A DNA stretch of 64,000 nt from Bacillota bacterium (GCA_009711705.1 VENG01000011.1:124001-188000), one strand, 5' to 3'; counted from the stretch's first letter, positions 25,557 to 35,191 are shown. The notes: generated by a model not told the origin, from the letters alone. Program-made: numbers and translations.

Positions 25557-26729
25557 CTACCTTAACATCACCGTAAAGTTGCCCAGCGCCAGTACAATGG
25601 TTACCGCAAAGAAGAATAGCAGGCCCACTGTAGCCACAGCACCAAAAATAGTCAAAAGGCTGTTTCCCAGGCCGTTGAGGCAATCTCCCAACTGGTTGTC
25701 ACCCACCGGCTGAATAAGAGCCCCTGCCAGCTTATAGATAAATGCCAGAGAAATAATTTTTAATAACGGAATAACCATGATCAGGCAGATTACAATTAAG
25801 CCACCGATGCCAACTGCGTTTTTTAATAGCAGCGATGAACCCACTACCGCTTCCAAAGCTTCACTAAAAACGCCACCTACCACCGGAATAAAGGCATCTG
25901 CAGCAAACTTGGCGGTTCGAACTGCCAGGCTGTCCCCCACTGCCCCGGCAACTCCCTGCAGTGCCATCAGTCCGAGGAAAAGGGTGCTAAGAATACCCAG
26001 AGCACTCATGGCACAGGTTTTCATCAGGCCTCCCAGCCGAGAAACCTGAAACCGGGATGAGAGATGGCTGACGATATCCAGCACTGCAGCGAAAAAAATA
26101 AGCGGGAGAATAACGTTTTTAATGATCGTCCCAATGGCAGTAATACTTACAAAAATTATGGGATGTAAAATAGCAGCCGATGTAATCCCGCCAACAGCTA
26201 CCATGAGGGTTAACATTACCGGGAGTAAAGCCTGCATGAATATTACCATCTTATCTACTACTTCCCGCCCCAATTGCACTGCCAGGCCGAAAGAGCCCAC
26301 GGCAATGGCTATTAGCACCAGGAAAGTGACCATATAAGTAAGCTGCCCGGTGGTTCCCTTTTCAAATGCCGACACCAGGTTCTGCAGAACAACACAGATA
26401 ATTGCCAGTACAATGAGCTTGCCAAGTAGGTCGAGGTTGGCCACCACTTCCCTGAAGATATAATGTAGGCAGTTATTGAACAAATCCATCGGTCTCCAAT
26501 TCACGTCTCGGGAAGCAATTTTTTTCACCATATCCTTAAAGTGAAACTGGGGCACAGCCTCTGTTATTTCTGCATCCAGCTGGTTCACAAATTCTTCCAC
26601 GCTGGACATATCCAGGCCAGAAAGCTGCTCGTCCACCGGACCTTCTGCTGCGGCGGCAACGGCAGGGCCGGAAAGGGGAAGTACAATAAAGCATAAGAGA
26701 AAGAACAATAAAAGCGGTTTCACGAGCAT
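25557..26729 (-). CDS. spoIIIAE: stage III sporulation protein AE
   Basis: 390 residues. A signal-like N-terminal helix is followed by a periplasmic-side segment (EGPVDEQLSGLDMSSVEEFVNQL) and about seven further membrane helices. Conserved segments include FKDMVKKIASRD, LPVMLTLMVAVGGITSAAILHP and ADAFIPVVGGVFSEALEAVVGSSLLLKNAVG. It is the largest membrane component of the SpoIIIA complex. It starts 8 bases after spoIIIAD. Confidence 0.94.
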   Translation of the reverse strand: MLVKPLLLFFLLCFIVLPLSGPAVAAAAEGPVDEQLSGLDMSSVEEFVNQLDAEITEAVPQFHFKDMVKKIASRDVNWRPMDLFNNCLHYIFREVVANLDLLGKLIVLAIICVVLQNLVSAFEKGTTGQLTYMVTFLVLIAIAVGSFGLAVQLGREVVDKMVIFMQALLPVMLTLMVAVGGITSAAILHPIIFVSITAIGTIIKNVILPLIFFAAVLDIVSHLSSRFQVSRLGGLMKTCAMSALGILSTLFLGLMALQGVAGAVGDSLAVRTAKFAADAFIPVVGGVFSEALEAVVGSSLLLKNAVGIGGLIVICLIMVIPLLKIISLAFIYKLAGALIQPVGDNQLGDCLNGLGNSLLTIFGAVATVGLLFFFAVTIVLALGNFTVMLR

Positions 26730-26737
26730 TCCCCCCT

Positions 26738-27124
26738 TTACGGAACCAACTTTAATAGGGCCTCAAGCACAGCCACCACGATGGGCACCGCCAGTACCAA
26801 AACCAATATTTTGGCGGCAAATTCAATTTTTGAGGCAACGGCGCCTTCTCCCGCATCGCGGCAAATTTGAGCTCCAAAATCTGCTATATATGCAATAGCG
26901 ACAATTTTGAGAATGGTTGCCAGGTAAATGTCACTTATCTGTGCTCGGCCTGCAAGTTGTTTTAAGATATCTATAACTGAGCCGATTTTCCCTAAAACTG
27001 CCAGAAAGATAACCGCTCCCACCGTAATGCTGAGCAGCACTGCCACTTCCGGCTTGCTTTGTTTAAGTACAATGCCCATAACTGCCGCCACTATGGCCAG
27101 GCCAACAACCGGCATGATTTCCAT
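26738..27124 (-). CDS. spoIIIAD: stage III sporulation protein AD
   Basis: 128 residues, four predicted membrane helices, with YLATILKIVAIAYIADFGAQICRDAGEGAVASKIEFAAKILVLV matching the SpoIIIAC/AD family pattern. A small membrane subunit of the mother-cell secretion-like channel. It lies 13 bases from spoIIIAC. Confidence 0.93.
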   Translation of the reverse strand: MEIMPVVGLAIVAAVMGIVLKQSKPEVAVLLSITVGAVIFLAVLGKIGSVIDILKQLAGRAQISDIYLATILKIVAIAYIADFGAQICRDAGEGAVASKIEFAAKILVLVLAVPIVVAVLEALLKLVP

Positions 27125-27137
27125 AGTGCCACCTCAT

Positions 27138-27335
27138 TTAAAATAATTTGAACACCGATTTTACCTGTGTAAACAAGTCACCTAACAATTCAGTTACCAT
27201 AAGCAAAGCTACAGCAATACCTAAAGTAGTAACCCAAAACCCTAAGTCCTCTTTGCCTGTCGATTTTAATATCGTCTGGGCAACCGCTAAAAGAATACCT
27301 ATACCTATGATTTTAAAAATGAGATCTACATCCAT
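27138..27335 (-). CDS. spoIIIAC: stage III sporulation protein AC
   Basis: 65 residues, two membrane helices, beginning MDVDLIFKIIGIGILLAVAQTILKSTGKEDLG, the standard SpoIIIAC pattern and length. GGAGG lies 6-8 bases before the ATG. It is separated from spoIIIAB by 72 bases, the widest gap in the operon, with no terminator seen. Confidence 0.94.
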   Translation of the reverse strand: MDVDLIFKIIGIGILLAVAQTILKSTGKEDLGFWVTTLGIAVALLMVTELLGDLFTQVKSVFKLF

Positions 27336-27407
27336 ATCTTTGTCCTCCTTTGGCTTTCAAGTAGCCGTTTGACCGGCTGGAACGGCAACGTTTCTACCTC
27401 AGAGCAG

Positions 27408-27926
27408 CTAATAAAAAACAGTTACCAGAAGCAGACCTGTTAGGAAGCCAAGGTAATTCCACAGTTTAACATGAGTTTTTGCTCTTTCTGCCGCATTCAT
27501 CGCCTCTATTTTCAACTGCTCCATGGCCAGGTGTAAGTGCTTTGCCTGGTCCCGGCTGTCTGACATGCCCAGGCAGTTTCCCAGCTGGCGCAAGATGCGG
27601 AGGTCACTGTCCTCTAGAAGTGTTCGGGACGAAAAGACACCTAATGCTTTGTCCCAAGCTTCTTTTACGGTACATCCGGTCATGGATTGCAATTCCTGCC
27701 CGGCTTGGTAGAAAAAAGGCGCAGTGTTTTTATCAATACGGGATGCCACCAGCTCCATGGCTTCAGGCAGCGGAGTGGCGCCGTAGATTATCTCTGTTTC
27801 TAAAATTTGTAGGGCTGCTTGCATGTTTCTAAGCTCTTTTGGGCGCAAAGCATATTTGCGGGCCTTGGACATTCCTAGATATCCCATGCAGGCTATTACC
27901 AGTACCGCACCCGCAATCCTGATCAT
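27408..27926 (-). CDS. spoIIIAB: stage III sporulation protein AB
   Basis: About 172 residues. Helices at both ends (about 3-21 and 152-170) flank a cytoplasmic domain resembling GspF (RPKELRNMQAALQILETEIIYGATPLPEAM). The ATG chosen overlaps the spoIIIAA stop (ATGA) and has GGAGGTGAG upstream; the frame extends 8 codons further but inside spoIIIAA. It is the platform-like partner of the SpoIIIAA ATPase. Confidence 0.93.
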   Translation of the reverse strand: MIRIAGAVLVIACMGYLGMSKARKYALRPKELRNMQAALQILETEIIYGATPLPEAMELVASRIDKNTAPFFYQAGQELQSMTGCTVKEAWDKALGVFSSRTLLEDSDLRILRQLGNCLGMSDSRDQAKHLHLAMEQLKIEAMNAAERAKTHVKLWNYLGFLTGLLLVTVFY

Positions 27927-28924
27927 TTTCTCACCTCCTGGGTTCCCCAACTGCTTCCATATATAATATCTTCCACAGTTCCCACCCCCTTAGAACGGCT
28001 AAGGATAATAAATCTCTCAATCACATTTAGACTAAGCAGATATTTTAAGGCCGGCCTTCTCATTATTTCTTCCATGGAGGTGCCGTGAACGGTGGTGATA
28101 ACAGTTACCCCCGCGTTAATAACCTCTTCCAGGGCTTTTATATCCTCCTCTTTACCTATTTCATCGGTAGCCACTATTTGTGGGCTCATAGCGCGAAGCA
28201 GCATCATCATCCCCTCGGCTTTGGGGCAACCGTCCAGAACGTCAGTGCGTAGCCCTATGTCTCTCTGGGGAACCCCCCGGTAACACCCGGCCAGTTCTGA
28301 ACGTTCATCCACCAACCCAACGGTAACACCCCCAAAATTAAGCTCCGGTACTCCGCTGCTCACGAGGCGTACCAAATCCCGTAAGAGAGTGGTTTTACCG
28401 CATCCCGGAGGTGAAAGAATAAGGGTATGTTTTACCCTTCCCCACCGGTCCAACAGGCTCGGCAGAATGGGTGCTGCGGTTCCTTTAATCTCCCTGGATA
28501 TTCTAATGTTGAATCCCGAAATATATTTAAGAGTTTTCACCTTACCCGATTCGATAACAGTCTTGCCTGTTAATCCTACTCTGTGTCCCCCGGGTAACGT
28601 CACAAACCCATTTTTCAGTTCTTCTTCTATGGCATACAAGGAAGAATTACTCACCATTCGGATCACCCTTTGCATATCGTCCCCAGTTATTACATAGGCG
28701 TCACCGGGATTTGAGGTGGGTTGGCCACTGGAGTCTAAGAAAACATCCCCTGCCGTATGGGTAACAATTAAGGGACGGTTTTGACGCAGGCGTATTTCCT
28801 CCAGCCTGTCCATAAACTGCACGGGTAATCGTGACAACAGATCCCTGATGTTTTCCGGCAGTATGGAGAATATTCGCCGATATGGCATGTACGCACTGCC
28901 TTTTTTGGTGCTCAATAAATCCAT
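27923..28924 (-). CDS. spoIIIAA: stage III sporulation protein AA, ATPase
   Basis: 333 residues. A secretion-ATPase-like AAA protein with Walker A SPPGCGKTTLL (171-181), Walker B region QIVATDEIG (about 243) and the arginine-bearing RGVPQRDIGLRTDVLDGCPKAEGM loop. It drives the SpoIIIA-SpoIIQ channel from the mother-cell side. The ATG has GGAGGG 8-9 bases upstream. As first gene it should carry the operon's sigma-E promoter, and a candidate is seen just upstream. Confidence 0.96.
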   Translation of the reverse strand: MDLLSTKKGSAYMPYRRIFSILPENIRDLLSRLPVQFMDRLEEIRLRQNRPLIVTHTAGDVFLDSSGQPTSNPGDAYVITGDDMQRVIRMVSNSSLYAIEEELKNGFVTLPGGHRVGLTGKTVIESGKVKTLKYISGFNIRISREIKGTAAPILPSLLDRWGRVKHTLILSPPGCGKTTLLRDLVRLVSSGVPELNFGGVTVGLVDERSELAGCYRGVPQRDIGLRTDVLDGCPKAEGMMMLLRAMSPQIVATDEIGKEEDIKALEEVINAGVTVITTVHGTSMEEIMRRPALKYLLSLNVIERFIILSRSKGVGTVEDIIYGSSWGTQEVRK

Positions 28925-28948
28925 GAGTTTGTCCCTCCTCAGTGTTAA

Positions 28949-28978
28949 TAACTATGGTTGTAATTGGTAAATTATGAT
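28949..28978 (-). promoter_or_regulatory. candidate sigma-E promoter of the spoIIIA operon
   Basis: Minus strand ATCATAAT (close to the sigma-E -35 element), 14-base spacer, CATAGTTA (CATA core of the sigma-E -10). It sits 25 bases before the spoIIIAA ATG. The operon is sigma-E-dependent in Bacillus; here this is inferred from spacing and motif. Confidence 0.5.
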
Positions 28979-28997
28979 TGCAAAAGATATTTGGGAC

Positions 28998-29046
28998 AAA
29001 AAAAGCTTGCCGCGGCAGTTTATATTTCTGCCAACGGCAAGCTTTG
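28998..29046 (-). terminator. intrinsic terminator after the CoADR-rhodanese gene
   Basis: A long imperfect stem: minus strand AAGCTTGCCG-TT-GGCAG pairs with CTGCC-GC-GGCAAGCTT around a 9-base A/T loop, followed by a run of T. It separates this gene from the spoIIIA promoter. Confidence 0.85.
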
Positions 29047-29068
29047 ATCGTAACAAAAAGGCTTTTTT

Positions 29069-30757
29069 TTACAATTCGTACGGCCATCCTTGAAGGCCTG
29101 CTTCCAGGTACTTGACATCTTCAAAACCTGCCCCTTTGAGGGTGCGAAGTGCTTCGTAACTCCGCGTTCCCAGAGCGCAGATAACAATCAGTTCCTTCTC
29201 TTTGGGGATTTCTTCAATCCTTTCCCTGAGGTCTCCTAGAACAACCAACTTCACCCGGTCATCCTTAAGATGTCTGGTGTTAAACTGCTCATCCGTGCGG
29301 ACATCAAGTATAACAAACTCCTCGTCTGTTTCCATTTTCTTTTTGAGCTCAGCCGCCCCAATGCACTGGGCGATGCCGCCCATCTTGTTGCGGGCTATAT
29401 TTGCCGTATGCTGCGCAACATCAATGGGTGTCGAGAACGGAGGGGCGTAACTCAGATCAAGGTCAGAAATCTGGTCTACAGTGGCCCCAAAAGTAATGGC
29501 AGTGGCTAAAACGTCTATTCTTTTAATTACATCTCCTAAGCCTTGCCCCTGCGCGCCGAGAAGACGCCCTGATTTTTCATCTATGATGTACTTCATCATC
29601 ATCATACCGTGATCAGGGTGATAATGGGTACGATCAAAAGTATTGTTAAGGGCTGTAAGGACAGAATAGCCCAGGTCTTTGGCTTGTTTTTCTCCCAGCC
29701 CGGTACGTCCCACATTATATTCCAGTACGTGTAATACTCCGGTACCCAAAATGCCTTTAAATGTGGTGTTGCCGCCAGTGACATTATCGCCTACCACCCT
29801 ACCCTGGCGGTTAGCTGTTGATGCCAGAGGTACATATACCTTTTTACCGGAAACTAGATGAGTGTTTTCTACACAATCCCCCAGAGCATAAATGTCCGGG
29901 TCATTTGTCTGTAAATATTCATTTACGGCAATGGCCCCGGTTTCTCCTATATCCAAGCCGGCCTGCTTGGCCAACTCCGTGTTTGGCCTAACACCAACCG
30001 CAACCACAACCAATTGTCCTTCTAACTCTTCATCATCAGTTACCACACCGGTGACAAAACCATTTTCATCACCCTTGATACGACTTGCTTTTTGGCCAAA
30101 ACGAAATTCTACACCGGCCTCTTCCAACTTAGCGCTCAGCCACTCAGCCAGATCATGGTCTAAAAGGCCAGGCAGCACCTGATCCTGTAGTTCCACCACG
30201 GTAGTAAACAAGTGCAGCTTGGACACGGCGTCAGCCACTTCTAAACCTATTAGCCCCGAACCGATCACAATAACTTCATCAACTTCCCTTTCGGCAATGG
30301 TTTTTTTAATGGCCTCGGCATCATCCGGGTGGTTCAGGCGATGTACTCCTTTGAGATTTATACCTTCAATGGGCGGTATTACAGGGGAAGCACCGGTTGC
30401 CAATACCAATTTATCATATGGTAAATTATATTGCTCCCCTGTTTCCAAGTTCTCTACCAATACTTCCTTTTTATTCCTATCAATGGACTTAGCCTCTGTA
30501 CGGGTCAATAGTTTGCAGCCTTTTTCCCGCCAGAAATAACCTGCATCTCTTATCACACCATAAGTGGTTTCAAATAAGTGCTCATATTTTGAAACTTCCC
30601 CCGCTACATAAAAGGGCATGCCGCACCCGGCATACGATACAAGACTTCCCCTTTCCACTATGGTAATTTCTGCGTCCGGTGCAAGTCTACGGGCTCTAGC
30701 AGCCGCTTTAGGACCCGCTGCTACTCCCCCAATAATTAAAATTTTCTGTGCACTCAT
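29069..30757 (-). CDS. CoA-disulfide-reductase-like flavoprotein fused to rhodanese
   Basis: 562 residues. An FAD/NAD(P) disulfide oxidoreductase with GGVAAGPKAAARARR (10-24) and the single active-site cysteine C45 in GCGMPFY. A dimerisation domain (about 330-450) follows, and then a C-terminal rhodanese domain with C527 in VICALGTRS. Such CoADR-Rhd/Npsr proteins reduce CoA or protein persulfides and polysulfide with NAD(P)H, fitting a sulfur-metabolising anaerobe. The ATG at MSAQKILIIGG is chosen over an upstream in-frame ATG because GGGGAG lies close before it and the fold begins here. Confidence 0.88.
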   Translation of the reverse strand: MSAQKILIIGGVAAGPKAAARARRLAPDAEITIVERGSLVSYAGCGMPFYVAGEVSKYEHLFETTYGVIRDAGYFWREKGCKLLTRTEAKSIDRNKKEVLVENLETGEQYNLPYDKLVLATGASPVIPPIEGINLKGVHRLNHPDDAEAIKKTIAEREVDEVIVIGSGLIGLEVADAVSKLHLFTTVVELQDQVLPGLLDHDLAEWLSAKLEEAGVEFRFGQKASRIKGDENGFVTGVVTDDEELEGQLVVVAVGVRPNTELAKQAGLDIGETGAIAVNEYLQTNDPDIYALGDCVENTHLVSGKKVYVPLASTANRQGRVVGDNVTGGNTTFKGILGTGVLHVLEYNVGRTGLGEKQAKDLGYSVLTALNNTFDRTHYHPDHGMMMMKYIIDEKSGRLLGAQGQGLGDVIKRIDVLATAITFGATVDQISDLDLSYAPPFSTPIDVAQHTANIARNKMGGIAQCIGAAELKKKMETDEEFVILDVRTDEQFNTRHLKDDRVKLVVLGDLRERIEEIPKEKELIVICALGTRSYEALRTLKGAGFEDVKYLEAGLQGWPYEL

Positions 30758-30877
30758 ATTCTCCCCGCCTTTCCTAAAATACTGCCAGTGATAAAATGTT
30801 TTAGGGCAAATTAATAACATCATTGGGATAACCTGGCCTTATTGTATATTGCAATATTACGACAAGTCAAGTTCACG

Positions 30878-31063
30878 TAAAGAAGACTTGGTTCAGGTGG
30901 GGTCTTGACCCCACTTGAACCTTAGTCGCACTTATTTCGAGCCTACAGCCTGTTAGTCCCATTAGTTGGGGACATTCCTGTCCCCAGAGAAATACCCAAG
31001 CTTCAGCAGGTGTGTCCCCTTTCCTTATGCGGAGGCGGGGTCTTACAGGCTGTGCGAAGATAA
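30878..31063 (+). repeat. dispersed structured repeat, copy A (186 bp)
   Basis: One of three copies in the window (others at 35216-35352 and 60712-60896). It contains a 15-bp hairpin (GGTTCAGGTGGGGTC pairing with GACCCCACTTGAACC across a TT loop, one G.T). A perfect TGGGGACA-TTCC-TGTCCCCA hairpin lies inside an outer pair ACAGCCTGT...ACAGGCTGT. No ORF of note. Its end abuts the terminator of the zinc-ribbon gene. It fills most of the 360-base gap here. Confidence 0.85.
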
Positions 31064-31095
31064 ATAAAGGACGACCCCCTGGTAGGAAGTCGTCC
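31059..31095 (-). terminator. intrinsic terminator after the zinc-ribbon gene
   Basis: Minus strand GGACGAC and GTCGTCC form a 7-bp stem with a 13-base loop, followed by TTTATTTAT. The T tract overlaps the end of repeat copy A. Confidence 0.7.
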
Positions 31096-31117
31096 GTAAA
31101 AAGCAAGCTAATCTTTT

Positions 31118-31558
31118 CTAAAAATCATCATCCGCCCCCGCGGTAAGCTCTAAGCCTTCGGGCTCATCACCTGATTCATAATCCTGGTTTACAAATGCTA
31201 TACCGTCACAATTAGGGCAAGTGACTTCGATAATATCATCATCTTCCAATATTCCTGCTTCGAAACACACTGTTTCGCCGCAAGTGGGACAGTCCACCTC
31301 CAGGTAATCCTCGGGGTCCATTTCCTCGTACGTTTCCTCGTATAAGTTTTCTTCCAACTGGTAAAGGTCTTCGTCAATACTTTCCAGGTAATCCTCAATC
31401 TCTTCATGGGCTTCTTCCAATTCATTAAACGAATTGGCAAAATCACCCAGGATGTCGATTATACCGGCTAGAAGTTTTCCTTCGCTGCTGTTCTTGTCAA
31501 TGTTCATCCCCGAAGATAGTCCTTGTAGATAGGCTACCCGGGCCCTAAGGTCATGCAT
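31118..31558 (-). CDS. CD1247-domain-like protein with C-terminal zinc ribbon
   Basis: 146 residues. The N-terminal part is helical and very acidic (LEEAHEEIEDYLESIDEDLYQLEENL). The C-terminal part has CPTCGETVCF and CPNCDG, four cysteines for a zinc ribbon. It resembles the clostridial CD1247 N-terminal-domain family. No catalytic signature; a transcription- or translation-associated role is only a guess. The gene follows efp by 99 bases and ends in its own terminator. Confidence 0.6.
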   Translation of the reverse strand: MHDLRARVAYLQGLSSGMNIDKNSSEGKLLAGIIDILGDFANSFNELEEAHEEIEDYLESIDEDLYQLEENLYEETYEEMDPEDYLEVDCPTCGETVCFEAGILEDDDIIEVTCPNCDGIAFVNQDYESGDEPEGLELTAGADDDF

Positions 31559-31657
31559 CGGTTGTACCCCCCCTTTGGAAATTTATACCGTATTTATGCA
31601 TTGACGTCCTTAGTATCTCTCTTTAAGGAAGGTTTTAAACATCGATTACCTTAGGAG

Positions 31658-32215
31658 CTATACTCTTTTAATGTAATGTCCGGTGCGTGTGTCTATCTGT
31701 AAAACATCGCCTTCGTTCATAAAGAAAGGCACCTGAACAACGTACCCTGTTTCCAGTGTGGCCGGTTTGGTACCTCCGGAGGCAGTATCTCCTTTGATTC
31801 CCGGTGCAGTTTCTACAACCGTTAGCTCTACAAAGTTCGGCAGATCTATGCCAATTGATTTTTGCTGGAACATGAGGATTTGAATAGTCATGTTCTCTTT
31901 CAGGTATTTCAGAGCATCGCCCAGTTCTTCTTTTTCCATGGAGAACTGATCATATGTTTCCATATCCATAAAATGATAGCTTTGCCCGTCATTATACAGG
32001 TATTGTACATCCCGTCTATCAATATGCGCCTTGGGAATTTTTTCACTGGGGTTAAAAGTTTTGTCCACCGTAGATCCTGTACGCACGTTGCGCAGCTTGG
32101 AACGAACAAAGGCAGCGCCTTTGCCGGGCTTTACATGCTGAAAATCAACAATCTGGAAGACATCACCGTCAACTTCTATTGTTAAGCCGGTACGAAAATC
32201 ACTTGTTGATATCAA
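31658..32215 (-). CDS. efp: translation elongation factor P
   Basis: 185 residues in three beta-barrel domains. Domain I loop [12 protein letters not shown] carries the modifiable lysine K32, and the C-terminal motif [24 protein letters not shown] is typical. EF-P relieves ribosome stalling at proline stretches. GGAGGCAA lies about 6 bases before the ATG. It follows pepP and aroQ, the usual aroQ-pepP-efp order of Firmicutes. The modification enzyme is not in the window. Confidence 0.97.
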   Translation of the reverse strand: MISTSDFRTGLTIEVDGDVFQIVDFQHVKPGKGAAFVRSKLRNVRTGSTVDKTFNPSEKIPKAHIDRRDVQYLYNDGQSYHFMDMETYDQFSMEKEELGDALKYLKENMTIQILMFQQKSIGIDLPNFVELTVVETAPGIKGDTASGGTKPATLETGYVVQVPFFMNEGDVLQIDTRTGHYIKRV

Positions 32216-32243
32216 AGTTATTGCCTCCTTGCTTTTTCGCTTA

Positions 32244-33314
32244 CTAAGTACAAATTAAACTATCTTTAGGAAAACCACACAGGGCCCGACAGCCTCTTTC
32301 TTCAACAACCACCGTATCTTCTATCCTGACCCCTCCCCACCCGGGGAGATAAATTCCGGGTTCTACGGTAACCACCATACCCTTTTCCAATACAGTATCA
32401 CTTTTTTTAGAGAGCCTGGGGTCTTCATGCACTTCAAGCCCTACACCATGACCGGTACCGTGACCGAAACTTGAGCCATAACCGTAGCTTTCGATAACCG
32501 ATCTAGCGGCATGGTCAACACCTTTTGCCTCGACGCCGGGTCTAATTGCAGCCATACCGGCCAACAGGGCTTCAAGTACAATATTATAAATTAGCTTCTG
32601 TTTTTCACTGCATTGTCCCACTGCAAAGGTGCGTGTCATATCCGATGCGTAACCGCCATAAATAACTCCCAAATCGATGGTAACCAATTCACCGTGCTGC
32701 AGAGCGCGGGGTGAAGCAGTGCCGTGGGGAAGCGCTGACCGCGGGCCGGAAGCTACGATGAAATCAAAGGCATTTCCTGTAGCTCCCTGTTTACGGGCAA
32801 AGAATTCAAGATTAAGGGCAATCTCCCGCTCAGTAATGCCGGGTTTTAATTGACTTATTATATTATTTAAGGCACTATCTAAAATGTCCATTGACTGTTT
32901 AATGGCACTAATTTCATCACTATCTTTGACTTTGCGTAAACTTTGCACTGCTCCCTTTACAGGAATCAACTTCACAGGTACCAATTTGTCCCGTAATGTG
33001 GTGAATTGGTTATATGTAAGGTAATCAGATTCACTGCCCAGCTTTCGGATTCCCCTGTCGGCCAATAGCCGGGACAGTGATAGATGCGCTTCCCCGCTGA
33101 CCTCTATAATATGAAACTGGGGACACTGATCTTTGGCCTGTTCAATATAGCGAAAGTCGGTCAACAAAAACGCTTCGTAAGGATCGATGACCAGTGTGGC
33201 CGAAGTGCCTGTGAATCCACTAAGGTACTTACAATTCACCGTACTGCTTACCAAAAGTGCATCGATCCGGTACTTGGAAAAGAGTTTTCTTATTTTCTCT
33301 AGCCGGTTATTCAT
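32244..33314 (-). CDS. M24 family Xaa-Pro aminopeptidase
   Basis: 356 residues. A creatinase-like N-terminal domain (about 1-125) is followed by a pita-bread catalytic domain with all five metal ligands: D214 (TIDLG), D225 (YASDMT), H289 ([14 protein letters not shown]), E318 (VEPGIY) and E332 (VRIEDT). It removes N-terminal residues before proline with Mn or Co. It overlaps the aroQ stop by 8 bases and precedes efp, a conserved trio. Confidence 0.93.
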   Translation of the reverse strand: MNNRLEKIRKLFSKYRIDALLVSSTVNCKYLSGFTGTSATLVIDPYEAFLLTDFRYIEQAKDQCPQFHIIEVSGEAHLSLSRLLADRGIRKLGSESDYLTYNQFTTLRDKLVPVKLIPVKGAVQSLRKVKDSDEISAIKQSMDILDSALNNIISQLKPGITEREIALNLEFFARKQGATGNAFDFIVASGPRSALPHGTASPRALQHGELVTIDLGVIYGGYASDMTRTFAVGQCSEKQKLIYNIVLEALLAGMAAIRPGVEAKGVDHAARSVIESYGYGSSFGHGTGHGVGLEVHEDPRLSKKSDTVLEKGMVVTVEPGIYLPGWGGVRIEDTVVVEERGCRALCGFPKDSLICT

Positions 33315-33759
33315 TCCCTTCCTCCTCAGATGCCGCCAAGGATACGGCAGCCCTAAGCGCCAGCAGGTAACCGGTAGAGCCGAGCCCGCTGATCTGCCCC
33401 GCCGCCACCGGAGTGATGACAGAATGACGCCGGAATTTTTCCCGCGCGTGAATATTGGAAAGGTGAACCTCTATTACTGGTACGGATACGGCAGCTATGG
33501 CATCACGAAGGGCATAGCTGTAATGAGTGAAAGCACCCGGGTTAAAAATAACAGCTGCCTCTTTACCCATGGTTTGATGCAGGCGGTCAATAAGGTCCCC
33601 TTCATGGTTTGACTGGTAATGTGTCAATCCCACTCCTAGCTCCCGGGCTAATATATCCATTTCGCTGCAGATGTCGCTCAAGGTGATGGTGCCGTATGTC
33701 TCAGGTTCTCGCATTCCCAGAAGGTTTAAGTTCGGACCGTTTAAAACCAGAATCTGCAT
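33307..33759 (-). CDS. aroQ: type II 3-dehydroquinate dehydratase
   Basis: About 150 residues with LVLNGPNLNLLGMREPETYG (residues 4-23), QSNHEGDLIDRLH, FNPGAFTHYSYALRDAI and EVHLSNIHAREKFRRHSV. These hold the catalytic tyrosine (Y22), histidine and arginine of the dodecameric type II enzyme, which makes 3-dehydroshikimate. The ATG beginning MQILVLNG is preferred over an upstream in-frame ATG as the family starts here. aroB, aroK, aroC and aroE lie 11-16 kb away in the window. Confidence 0.95.
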   Translation of the reverse strand: MQILVLNGPNLNLLGMREPETYGTITLSDICSEMDILARELGVGLTHYQSNHEGDLIDRLHQTMGKEAAVIFNPGAFTHYSYALRDAIAAVSVPVIEVHLSNIHAREKFRRHSVITPVAAGQISGLGSTGYLLALRAAVSLAASEEEGNE

Positions 33760-33844
33760 TTTTTGCCACCGTCCAATTTTACTGCACATATTTTACCACA
33801 CTTCATTTGCCGCGCAAAGGGGTAGCTGCATAACAAACAGCAGG

Positions 33845-35191
33845 TTAATGCCCGCTTACGCTCATGGATGCAATCCTTAATGTGGGTGCACCTTGTCCCC
33901 CAAAAAAGCTCAAATCGTTCCCTACTAGGTCAATATTTTTTAACAGATCAACCATGTTCCCGGCCAGAGCAATGCCTTTAACCGGTCTGGCTATCTCTCC
34001 GTTCTCGATCCACAGCCCGGCAGCGCCCAAAGAAAAATCGCCGGAAATAGGGTTCGCGGTGTGCAGGCCCATTACTTCGGTGACATAGAATCCCTCAGTC
34101 AGGTCTTTTATTAAGTCCTCAGGAGATGCAGTTCCAGCCTCTATAAAGAAATTTGTGGTTCCCACCTCTGGAGTGCTCTTAAAGGAATTTCTGGTACCAT
34201 TACCGGTGGACGATACACCGTCTTTGGCTGCAGTATAGGTATTATGCAAAAAGCCCTCTAAAACACCTGACTGAACCAATGTTGTACGCGAAGTTGGGTA
34301 ACCTTCCCCGTCAAAGGGTGAGGATGCCAGTCCTTCGGCAAGGGTACCGTCATCGATTATATTTATTTTATCCGAAGCTATTTTCTGACCCAATTTGCGG
34401 GCAAAAAGAGATCTGCCCTTTTGCACAGCCTCACCAGTTAATGCGGGCCCTAAAAGGCCCAAAAAGCCTACACCCACATAGGGATCCAAAATAACCGGCA
34501 CTTGAGCTGAATTTACAGGTTTTGCTCCAAGCATACGCACAGCGCGCTGCGCGGCCGTTTTGCCCACCTTAACGGGATCCAATTTTTCATAACTTAGGTT
34601 AAAATCCAAGTCCAGCCCGGTTTGATAGTCATCCCCCTCGCCGGCAACCAGAGATATATAAACACCGCAATACGTTCCCCGGTAAGAAAGCGAAACACCC
34701 AGGCTGTTGGACACAGCAACTTCAACATCTCCATCCTGGTAGGAAGAACTTTCTACTACTTTAATTTGGGGGCTATATGAGCGAGCTTGTTCTTCCATGG
34801 TTTTAGCCATGGCAATTTTCTTTTCCACCGATGTTAAAGCAATCTGGCGGTCATAAAGGTCAAGGCGGGGATAATCGGGAAATGCCCCGGGAAGATTCCT
34901 GTTCTGATCAGGAGCAGTGCTGGCCGCATTGGCAAAGGCTTGCCTGGCAGTCTGCTCTATCGAACCCGGCTGCAAATCGGATGTGAACGCAAACCCAACC
35001 CTGCCATCCACCAGGACCCGTAGGCCGAGACCGCTTTCTTCCGCCAGTTTCATGGTTTCCACCTGCCCCTGGCGTACGTCAATGGACAATTCTTTATTAT
35101 TGTTAACATATGCCTCCGCCAAATGAGCCCCATACTTCTTGGCCGTTTCCACCGCACGTTCGGCATTATTAAGTAAATCTTGGCTTTTCAA
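33845..35191 (-). CDS. pmbA: TldE/PmbA subunit of the TldD-TldE protease
   Basis: 448 residues, PmbA fold without the HExxxH zinc motif. Conserved segments include LAEESGLGLRVLVDGRVGFAFTSDL, PVILDPYVGVGFLGLLGPALTGEAVQKGRS and GTRNSFKSTPEVGTTNFF. TldE pairs with TldD (here 35878-37296) to form a zinc protease that trims unfolded peptides and matures some ribosomally made peptides. The two genes are split by a convergent DUF3243 gene and repeat copy B, which starts 25 bases upstream of this ATG. Confidence 0.93.
   Translation of the reverse strand: MKSQDLLNNAERAVETAKKYGAHLAEAYVNNNKELSIDVRQGQVETMKLAEESGLGLRVLVDGRVGFAFTSDLQPGSIEQTARQAFANAASTAPDQNRNLPGAFPDYPRLDLYDRQIALTSVEKKIAMAKTMEEQARSYSPQIKVVESSSYQDGDVEVAVSNSLGVSLSYRGTYCGVYISLVAGEGDDYQTGLDLDFNLSYEKLDPVKVGKTAAQRAVRMLGAKPVNSAQVPVILDPYVGVGFLGLLGPALTGEAVQKGRSLFARKLGQKIASDKINIIDDGTLAEGLASSPFDGEGYPTSRTTLVQSGVLEGFLHNTYTAAKDGVSSTGNGTRNSFKSTPEVGTTNFFIEAGTASPEDLIKDLTEGFYVTEVMGLHTANPISGDFSLGAAGLWIENGEIARPVKGIALAGNMVDLLKNIDLVGNDLSFFGGQGAPTLRIASMSVSGH

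Noticed and set aside
30878..31063. Repeat copies as a CRISPR array
   Set aside because: The copies are kilobases apart, with no spacer-repeat periodicity and no cas genes.
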